Positions 56,115-64,000 of a stretch of 64,000 nucleotides of DNA are shown here, one piece after another. This stretch comes from Mermis nigrescens (Eukaryota > Nematoda > Enoplea > Mermithida > Mermithidae): NCBI GenBank assembly GCA_036768485.1, contig JAVLUZ010000249.1, positions 310,001-374,000 of the forward strand, read 5' to 3'. The notes beneath the pieces are model-generated. The model was given only the letters and a program-made list of their open reading frames with translations, was not told the DNA's origin and searched no databases. The position numbers and the translations under genes are program-made. Numbering within the stretch: position 1 is the stretch's first letter; every line of letters starts with the position of its first letter.

Positions 56115-56448
56115 AAAGCGGTCGATTATCTGGCGTCGAATGCGGTCAAAAAGGCGGAGCCGCGCAAACCGCTTCGCTCCAATTCGCTGCTGTCGAATCA
56201 AAGCGCGAAGTCGTCGGCGACTTTCGCGGCGCCGCTTTTCAAGCCTCCTTTCAATCCGTCGAATCCTAAGGCGGTCGCTGAACCACAGCGTCGCGGAACG
56301 CGCGCGCCGAAAGACGGCGCTGCGATCGCTCCTTCGGTCACAGCAGTCGCCCAGGTTCATCGCGCCGCTTCTTTCCGAGCTAACGCGACATACCTAAGAA
56401 ATGGCTCTGTTGGCCCGCCGAAACCTAACACAACATCCGCTAACAATC
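56115..56448 (+). CDS. Cyclin gene, probable exon 2
   Basis: Starts after tgtacag (acceptor at 56114) and ends at a good donor, C|GTAAGC (56449). 334 nt are open in the phase required by exon 1 (phase 0 in, phase 1 out). GC content is far above its surroundings. The peptide begins KAVDYLASNAVKKAEPRK and contains KSSATFAAPLFKPPFNPSNP, a basic, Ser/Pro/Ala-rich low-complexity stretch typical of the divergent N-terminal region of mitotic cyclins between destruction box and cyclin fold. Assignment to the cyclin rests on strand, position and phase; no conserved motif lies in this exon. The open frame continues into the adjoining MITEs on both sides by chance. Confidence 0.62.
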
Positions 56449-57233
56449 GTAAGCAGACTTGCACAGCATGGGAATTCCGGGGGGGTCGAAATTCTGATCT
56501 GCCTCTTTCGGGCTCAAAAATCGTGGATATGCGTCAAAAACATCGTTTTTCAGCGTTTCTGACGATTATTTATCCTTCTAGAGCTTAGAAAATTAAAAAA
56601 ATTCAAGAAATTGAATAAATTGAACAAATTGAACAAATTATGGTCAAGAAATGAGTATAGGACGCGACTCACCGAAAATGTGACACTTTAGAGCAAATAT
56701 GTACATATATGGCTAAAAACGCTTAAAACAACACCTTTTCTTCGGATTTTTCGGAAACTGTTAAAAAAATCTGAATTCGTAGGGGACGTGAAATAATTTT
56801 TGTTAGAGGTGAAAACTTTTCTGGAGGGTAATCTCTACCTCAACCCCCGAGATGATGAATGATCGTAATTTATGCGTATAACTGTAAAAGCTCAAAATTT
56901 TGGGAAAGTAGCCTGTCCTTTTTTGGGAAGGGTGGTGAATGACCTTCAGTTTTTGACCAAAAATCTCAAAGGACGCCAAGGGCGAGAAATTTTTTTAAAC
57001 GTAAAGAGGTAGAAAATCTCGATCTTTGGGGATAAGAGATTTCCCATCCTTGCTACCCTATGATCGTACGACCAGTCTCATTGTGGCATTAAAATGGCCG
57101 CTAAGTTTAAGCGGTCAAATTTATTAGAAGTTTCTGGAAAATTTTGTATTTTTTTATCGTTAGAGATTGACAACTTCTCTAATGTAAACAGTGAATTTCG
57201 AAAAACGCACTTTTAAAAGATACATTATGGAAG
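56449..57233. other. Intron 2, proximal part: MITE beginning at the splice donor
   Basis: A catgggaattccgggg segment starts within about ten bases of the donor (gcacagcatggg near 56460) and matches the segments at 43764, 55520 and 57935. Remaining sequence has repeat-like similarity to 54900-55200. No coding region. Confidence 0.5.
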
Positions 57234-57685
57234 AACGTTTTTTTGTATTCGGCAAAGATTTTTCCCGATGCACAAAGACTTTTCGGGACCATCTTTGTAC
57301 ATGTACAAAGATTTTTTGGCGGACAAAAACTGTAAAATGGTGTAAAATTCCTAGACATTTTCGGCGCTTCGCGCCGAAATGAGTAATTTTCTGTCCTATA
57401 AATATCTTTATAATGGCAGAATTTCGTTCAGAATGAAATAATATAAAATTATGCGGCGCTTCGCGCCGTTTTGAAAAAATTTTTAGTAATTTTTGGCGTC
57501 AAAAGATTAGAAATCAGCTAAAATACACTAGTAAAGGTCGAAAAATCCGGATTCACTACACTAAAATCGCTACTGTACCATATTATAGTACACAAAAATT
57601 TGCATGTACAAAATGTACAGCGACTTTTGGGGACCATCTTTGCTTATGTACAAACGGACCTTGTACAAAAATCACTGTATGAAAG
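57226..57685. mobile_element. hAT-like element (57234-57677), TTTTTTGTAC-end family
   Basis: Flanks tatggaag and tatgaaag agree at seven of eight. Ends AACGTTTTTTTGTATTCGG and GTACAAAAATCACTG parallel the 11897-12628 copy. Two cggcgcttcgcgccg hairpins are 93 bp apart (57362 and 57454). Confidence 0.62.
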
Positions 57686-59028
57686 TCTTAATTATATAAT
57701 TGAAATTTATTATGTACAAAATGTACATACAATGACTTATTTATTTCGTCTCTGGACATGTACGAAATCACCTTGTGCAAAAACTGCATCGAATCAACTT
57801 GACTAATTTGAGTAAATAGCCGGGATAACTAAAAAGAACCTAGAAAATTCTTCTTATGGAATGAGTGGTTCCCTGTATTACGCAATGCATTCAAAACTCG
57901 CCTGCATGACGCAATTGATGATTACGTGTAACCAGACAAGCACAACATGGGAATTCGAGGGAGGGGGTGAAATTTTTAAGTGAGATTTTCGGGCGTAAAA
58001 ATGGTGAGTACTCGTCACAAACATCGTTTTTTTGGCTTTTTTTGACGATCTACTTCTTTCTATAGCATAAAAACATAAAAATTCGGAAAACTGTACAAAA
58101 TATAGGTCAAAACATGTGTATACATATGGCGCGACGCGCCAAAAACTTGACACTTTTGAGCAAATAGAACGCTCAAAGCAGCACCTTTTCTATGGAATTT
58201 AGGAAACTGGCTTGGATGGTCAGTTGGTCTGGGTGCTCAATTAGCGCTTCTTGTGCCAAAGTGACACGACCTTTAAAACTTATAATTAAATATTAAACTA
58301 GCGTTAAATTTTCAAAACATGTTAATTCAATGTTTTTGATTTATCTTGCATCGTTGTAGAAAATTTTCGATTATAATTAATTTTTGGCCTCCATTCCACA
58401 TCATTTTCCGTAGAAAATTCTCTTTTTCCATTCTAGGCTTTTAGACCCCACCTGGCGTACATGTCTATTACCTAATAACGAAGTATTCAAAATTTGGGAT
58501 GTGGACGAATCGGCTACTTGGAGCAGAAGACGGTCTAATTTTAGCTAACGTTTTGACCTATTAAGGCATTTTTAATGATAAAATCTAGGACATGCGTTGT
58601 AAAAATTTCTAGTTATGTATTTCATTCATTTCTACTCAGTTCTAGGCGTTTTAGAAGTAAATTGAGTGGCCGGAAGATTCTGAATACTATGTACATACTT
58701 TTCTTTTTGAAAAATACAGTTGCAGACTCTTTAAGCTAATTTCCCGATATTGCCCGATTACGTGACCCCCGGCGGAGTAATGAGACCCTCGTTCTCCTCG
58801 TATGCACGCGCATTTCGATAATAACGTAAATTGGATTTCTGACTAACTAAATTTAAATTTACATCATTTTTAATTTAAATTTACATGATTTTGTGATTAA
58901 TTAAATTGAAATTAAAATAATTAAAATTATTGATAATTAAATTATTCAAAATTGTGATTGTGGGCAAAAAAATTGATTTACGACAAATTGGAACGATACT
59001 TTAAAAAATTCATTTTCTATTCAACGAG
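57686..59028. other. Intron 2, distal part
   Basis: A catgggaattcgaggg segment at 57948 and a ggcgcgacgcgcc palindrome at 58128 mark another member of the G-run family. AT-rich sequence with attaaat words fills 58300-58980. No exon recognised. Confidence 0.45.
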
Positions 59029-59229
59029 TAGACGGGGGAAACACGTCGAAAACATCAGTTAATGGCGCCATCGCCAAAAAAACGGTGACGTCATCAGTTA
59101 GCGCTTGCAGCGCTGTGTCGACTGCCACCGGCGTATCGTCCGACGCTCAGGCGACGTCTAAAGCCGCGTCATCGGCCACCAGTAGCAGCTGTGTGTTAAG
59201 CAGAGCAATGAGTGTTCCTAGCGTTGTTG
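59029..59229 (+). CDS. Cyclin gene, probable exon 3 (3' end uncertain)
   Basis: After a pyrimidine-rich tract and cgag (acceptor at 59028) the frame fits exon 2 (phase 1). It reads GGNTSKTSVNGAIAKKTVTS, then an Ala/Ser/Thr-rich run and SRAMSVPSVVDEAPGES. GC content is high relative to the intron. A convincing donor was not found: a MITE-like catacatgctgcacagctg segment begins at about 59230 and may lie immediately beyond, or inside, the exon. Assignment rests on strand, phase, composition and position between exons 2 and 4. Confidence 0.5.
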
Positions 59230-60158
59230 ACGAAGCGCCGGGGGAAAGCATACATGCTGCACAGCTGTGGGAATTCTGTTGGGGCAGGGGGTGAAAGCAA
59301 AACCGCAAAAAAAATTTTAAAATACATTTTAAGGCTCAGAGACGACGAATTCGCGTAAAAAACACGATTTTTATCTTTTTCTGGCGGTGTTCTTTGTTTC
59401 TACGTTATAAAAATAAAAATCTGGAAAAATATCCGAAATTACAAAAAAATCGGGCAAAATTATATATAGTCAAAAAATGGGAAATTTTTGACCCGTAAGA
59501 TCGCTAAAACGCAAAAAAACACGTTTTCTTCGATTTTTTGTAAAATCAAAAATATGGGGGGGGGTGCAAAAGTAAAAAAGGGGGTTAAGGAAAACTTCTT
59601 AGTTCCCTATTTACGAGTATAGGGTGGTAAGGCGACAACGTTAAACAGATTTTTTTGTGTGCATTGCTTCGGATGATTTAGAATCAGATATGTATGTACA
59701 TGTTTTGGGTGAGTTAAGGTGACATGCTATATGCTGCTTCCGCAATATGCTGTTTCGCCCTCCACATAATTTTTATTTCTAAAAATGCGTTGTTTCAGTG
59801 GCGAATCCAGGATTTTCCTGGGGCGGTACCCCAACTTTCCCAAAGCAGTCAAAAATAGGTCCGAGAATTTGCTCTTCACGTGTAATATAGCGGTTTTTTG
59901 GCGTTTTACGTTGTCTACTTTCATTTAAAATCACTTTTAAAATCATTTAAAATCACCCAGGTCCGGGGCTAAAACATTTGATATTAATTGCAAAACTCTA
60001 AGATTTTCTTTCAAAATCAATCTTGGGAATTATGAGGAGCGAAAAATGGTATATATACATATGTATATTTCAGAACACTGGCGAATTCAAATGGCAAAAT
60101 TTGGATCGTTAAATTGTTTGTACATACGTATAGCTCAAATGTAGATTTGGACCCAACT
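59230..60158. other. Intron 3, proximal part
   Basis: Starts with a catgctgcacagctgtgggaattc-type MITE segment. An isolated left end of the CAGTGGCGGATCC family (cagtggcgaatccagg) is at about 59796; its right end was not found nearby. Confidence 0.45.
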
Positions 60159-60680
60159 TAAGCAATTTAAATTCAGCGTATTCGCTTTTTTTAAATCGGT
60201 CATTAATAATTCTATCAATATTTATTATTAATATTACTATTATTATATCATTGATACATTTATGATTTCTCTATCAATTTTATAGTTCATCTTATAAAAA
60301 TAGCCCTAATCGGATGACAATAACAACAACAACAAAGATTTATTGCAAAACGTACAAGACATGGTAAAAATAAAGACACAGCGTACGAAACAAAGATATG
60401 ATAAAACAACATATGACTAAAACGTCAGCAACGGGACACGCAGTCACGAAAGTGAAAACTTACGCGTGCCCCCCCCACGAATAAATTTTTCAATTCTGTC
60501 AGGTCTTATAAATAAAATTTTAAGCAATTCAAATTCAGCGTATTCGCTTGTTTAAAATAGTCATTAATAATTCTATTAATATTTATTATTAATATTACTA
60601 TTATTATATCATTGATACATTTATGATTTATCTATCAATTTTATAGTTCATCTTATAAAAATAGCCTTAATCGGATGTCG
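60159..60680. repeat. Direct repeat of about 157 bp, offset 362 bp
   Basis: 60159-60315 (taagcaatttaaattcagcg ... gccctaatcggatg) recurs at 60521-60677. Each is followed by similar gaataaattttt...ctgtcaggtct sequence, so this is a partly decayed tandem duplication. The first inter-repeat segment includes aacaacaacaac. Confidence 0.8.
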
Positions 60681-60854
60681 AATAAATTTTTCCCATTCTG
60701 TCAGGTCTCATAAATGAAATTTGAATGATCGTTAAATCTGTTAACTCTGAACAGACGGAATGCATAAAATTGATTAAAGGATCAGCTTAAGAAGGAAGCG
60801 AGATTCGATGCTGTGATCGCAGTTCTCGGTGCCCTGACCTAAAATCATATATAA

Positions 60855-61313
60855 ATATTGTGGATCTAGTATACAATTTAACCCCCAGCGTTTTTTAGCC
60901 GATCCATATAAGCTACAGTAACCAAACTTTACAAGGAGATAGCTATAAGCCTATTGTGCTAATCTGGCAAAATTGATTAACTTACGGTGTAAACTTACTG
61001 CTTTAAAAAACTTACTTTACTTTACTTTAAACTTAATTTAAACTTTCTTTCTTTAATGTAGGATGTTGATTGAGTTACAAAAAACTGCTTTGTTTGAAAC
61101 CCACCGAATCCTTTACAATTCTTAGATGCCGTTAGTACGTTGTAAACTGTGAGTGTAAAACAGTAAGTTTACACCGTAAGTTAATCAATTTTGGCAGATC
61201 AGTACAATAGGCTTATATGTAGCTATCTCATTGTAAAGTTTGGTTACTGTATCTTATATGGATCGGCTAAAACGCTGGAGAGTGAAATTATATACTAGAT
61301 CTAATATTGTTTC
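60855..61313. mobile_element. Palindromic element with about 150-bp inverted arms
   Basis: 60855-61008 (ggatctagtata ... cagcgttttttagccgatcc ... tacggtgtaaacttac) is mirrored by 61155-61313 with modest divergence, around a 140-bp unique core rich in actttactttac. Probably a fold-back MITE; target duplication not resolved. Confidence 0.7.
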
Positions 61314-63090
61314 GTAATTCACAATTTTAAGGAATTTCTTGAAAATCAAGCTTGTGCTGTCGGGAATATTTATCGCATCAGCCACAATCTTGGCAAGAAA
61401 AAGATGTTTAAAATTTGTACATCCATGATTTTTACGGCTTAGTACAGCTGGAAGACACGACTAATTCGGAATAGAAAATGTAGAATCGGGAGTCTTAAAT
61501 CCAAGAACTGCAATGTATATAATCAATAGATAAATTAACAGTTTTTTACTGAAAATTAATGAACTTTTAAAGTGGAAATTGGAACGAAAATGATAATGTT
61601 AAACATAAAAATACATGCTTTGAACTGACATGCTTATACTTTGTTTGGCTTTTCAGCGGAAAAATTAATCTTTACCATAAATAAAATGACGAGCATGTAG
61701 CATTACACAAAATTTCTATTTTAAAAAAATTGACATTCATTAATTGAGAGCTTAGATCCTAAGAGATATGGGTATTCTATTTCTAACTTTAAAATCATTT
61801 CGCAATTCTTTACCTCCCCAGAAATCAGTCATGAAGTTTTGAAAATCTGAAGACAGTTGTACATTCACGATTTATCGCTAATAATTGTCATTTAATTGGA
61901 CTGATTCAGTATCACTTGCATCATTGATATCATTCAAACCGTTTTTTAACTTCTTAAGCTTTTAATTTAAAGCCATTATACGGTGAGAAACCTGAAATTA
62001 ATCCCCTTTTCACACTTACATATATGATTAAGTACTAATATAAAAAAGTACCGTAAATAATTTTAAGTGTACGCTTATAGGGTCAGCATACATTAGTATG
62101 CATAACATCTTGCCCCAGCCCCGGCTAAAAAGCCTGCTCCGGGACATCCCTATTTTTAATGCAATATTATTTCGAAAATTTTGAAATTTTCAACAATTTG
62201 ATGCTAAAAAATGGTTATATTTCTGATATTAGCCAAAATTTAGGCGTGAATACGTTCGGAAGCTTGATCTACTGCTCAATTTGCTGTATTTGCAGCATTT
62301 GACGCGGAACGTCGAAAATTTTAGAAAGTTATGCTTGAAAATAGAATAAATCTATGCTGAAATTAGCTACTTCTGCACTTGAAATTTGTTTTTAAAATAT
62401 AATACATGTGCAAAAAATGGCTTCTAGGTCGCCAAGAAAGTAAATGAGTGTCATTAATACATAGGTATTATCCGGCGCTATGCGCCGAAAAAATTGTGGA
62501 AATCGTGATCACTGACGGCCAAAAATCATTGCAAATTACATGTCCATTCTTTATCTCGCCGACTGTTTTTGGCCAATGGGAAGCGGCGCCCCCCGCATAC
62601 CTTAAATCCGCCCCTGCCCACCTTAAATGCGACCCTGTTTGGCTTGGACCCCGAAATTCAAAAATCGGGATGTTCGTGTCTGAGAATGTACTCTAACGAA
62701 AAGGTCTAGTTTTGTTGGTTTTGTTAGCGTGAAAAACGAATTAAACAAAAATAATTACTTTTAGTTGCCTTTCGACCTTTTTGTAAGAAAATCTTAATTG
62801 ATTATTATCTCTGTACAGTAAGATTTTTAAAAACAGTCAGCTGTTTTTTGTAAAAGCATTTTGTTTTCAGTTCTTTATCAACATTTTAGAATTCTTATCC
62901 AGAAACGCACATGAAAAAATTAATAAATAAGATACAAGCGAATATTATTCTGTTTTTTCATTTCTGTTTGTACATTGCGTATTTGTTTTATGCGTTATTT
63001 TTCACATTTTTTATGGAAATTGTAATTCATGAAATGAATTAAAAATATATTAAATCCATATGATAGATTAGAATTATTAATCAACACCAG
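61314..63090. other. Intron 3, distal part
   Basis: Mostly AT-rich and unassigned. An orphan ccccagccccggc / gcctgctccggg segment at about 62112-62146 looks like half of a CCGGGG-stem hAT element, a ccggcgctatgcgccg palindrome is at 62471, and a CAGGGGCGGATT-type right end lies near 62615. Confidence 0.45.
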
Positions 63091-63278
63091 TAAATATGAA
63101 TTGGTGTGTATTCGAGGAAAGCGAATCAACGCTCATAACAGCCGACAAAAATCCGCTAAAATGCCCCGAGGCGTATGCGCAGGTTATGATTCCTAACATA
63201 GACGCTGACGATGTTATCTTTCCTCAATTGGTATCCGAATTCGTCAACGATATTTACGACTATATGCGTTGCCTCGAG
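63091..63278 (+). CDS. Cyclin B-type gene, exon 4 (start of cyclin fold)
   Basis: After acceptor aacaccag (63090) the exon runs to CTCGAG|GTTTCA (intron from 63279). The peptide contains IDADDVIFPQLVSEFVNDIY and then DYMRCLE, matching the signature that opens the cyclin N-terminal fold in B-type cyclins (D.d...P.lvseYv.DIY.Ym..lE). With the destruction box in exon 1 this identifies a mitotic cyclin, most likely cyclin B; cyclin A is less likely. The first-helix arginine and downstream CDK-binding residues lie beyond the window, so the gene is incomplete here. A 227-bp MITE begins 28 bp after the donor. Confidence 0.85.
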
Positions 63279-63297
63279 GTTTCATATTTTGTTTATT

Positions 63298-63540
63298 CAT
63301 TGTATCATACATGTAAGAGGGGGATGGAGGATCCCCCATCCAAAGCTGGTCGTCCCGTCACCCCCCAGAGTTGGAAAATTTTTAACCACCCCGCCATTCT
63401 TGGAAAAAATTAAATTTTTTGGCCGTTTTAGGCGATTTTTGACCGTTTTGGCCAAAAATTGAGGTCATTTACCCCATACTCTTAAAATAACCGGGTACCC
63501 ACCTCCCAGAATTTTGAGCCGTTACATGTTTGCATTGTAT
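63298..63540. mobile_element. G-run MITE (63306-63532) with exact 8-bp TSD
   Basis: Duplication cattgtat at 63298-63305 and 63533-63540. Ends CATACATGTAAGAGG and, reverse-complemented, CAAACATGTAACGGC. Internal gggggatggaggatccccc near the left end. This gives clear boundaries for the catacatgtaacggctc family seen in fragments at 44283, 46540, 52345, 55479 and 63815. Confidence 0.8.
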
Positions 63541-64000
63541 TCTGCTGATGAAGTCTTTTTGCTCGTGTGCGTAGTGCATTGAAATTTTGGTTATAGTAAA
63601 CCATTTTTTGGGCCTATCGTCGTTCTGATGAGGAAAAAAGTGAAAAGTGAACTCCGAAGTTGAAGAAAACAAAAACCGATAACGATGTCCTTTTTAAATC
63701 GATTTCTTGTGGGTTAGATACGATATTGGATAATTGGAGAATCCTTAATTTTGGGATCAGGGGCTGCAACGGTCCGCCTTAGTCGAGGATGCATTAGATT
63801 TGTTTGATCTATTTTTTCCAGTCGTACATGTAATAGGGAAGATAGGGGCATCCCCCACCCCACCCAAGTTGGCCGTCCCCTCGCCCCCATCCCAAAGCCA
63901 GAAAATTTCTGACCCTCCTCCGATTTTCGGGAAAAAATTGATTTTTCGGCCGTTTTCAGGCGTTTTGTGGTCGAAATTTGAAGGTCGTGTTCCCTCTCCC
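63541..64000. other. Intron 4, unassigned with another G-run MITE start
   Basis: A gtacatgtaatagggaagatagggg segment from about 63824 resembles the MITE at 63306-63532 and runs off the window. Nothing coding seen. Confidence 0.45.

Noticed and set aside
56088..56397. Arginine-rich ORFs overlapping cyclin exon 2 in other frames
   Set aside because: Shadows of the exon; composition is driven by its CpG-rich codons.
55992..56588. Single 198-codon gene on the plus strand
   Set aside because: Only the GC-rich middle (56115-56448) behaves like coding sequence; both ends are MITE sequence bounded by splice-like sites.
1..64000. Assigning the organism to rotifers because of the DEDDy ORF3
   Set aside because: The exonuclease association alone is not diagnostic; long repeat-filled introns argue against a compact bdelloid genome and nothing here fixes the phylum.

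Overview
This looks like an AT-rich, transposon-laden nuclear genome of an invertebrate animal. The evidence is spliced exons with GT/AG borders, a mitotic cyclin gene, a Ty3/gypsy-class LTR retrotransposon and dozens of hAT-like non-autonomous DNA elements with 8-bp target-site duplications (TSDs). There is no bacterial gene organisation. I could not identify the species.

Layout. 0-16 kb: short cut-and-paste elements (several with exact TSDs), a GC-rich minisatellite present in both orientations, a Tc1/mariner-like palindromic element carrying a tRNA-like sequence, and a few candidate host exons (a signal-peptide exon at 6.53 kb, a 40-codon exon at 6.71 kb, a terminal exon at 1.97 kb). 16.3-32.1 kb: a large LTR retrotransposon on the minus strand, in the order 5' LTR, gag, protease, reverse transcriptase, RNase H, integrase, a DEDDy-type 3'-5' exonuclease ORF, an unrecognised ORF4, 3' LTR. 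Its pol gene is split by a 3.4-kb hAT-like element with a perfect 8-bp TSD (22918-26349). Gag and ORF4 carry in-frame TGA codons, and pol has one-base shifts. 33-38.6 kb: a solo LTR of the same family and long arrays of TTTACAC-rich degenerate repeats. 38.6-42.3 kb: nested hAT-like elements.

42.6 kb to the right edge: the first four exons of a plus-strand B-type cyclin gene (destruction box in exon 1, start of the cyclin fold in exon 4). Intron 1 is 13.3 kb and holds two copies of one hAT-like family joined through a duplicated 115-bp flank, each holding further nested elements. Every recognised cyclin exon is closely followed by a GC-rich MITE.

The most interesting system is the retrotransposon. 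Its integrase ends in a PWWP-like module where chromoviruses carry a chromodomain. It is followed by an intact captured DEDDy exonuclease overlapping pol by 94 nt, and then a further long ORF. The second notable feature is a hAT clade with shared CAGTGATCG ends but completely different GC-rich subterminal stems in each subfamily.
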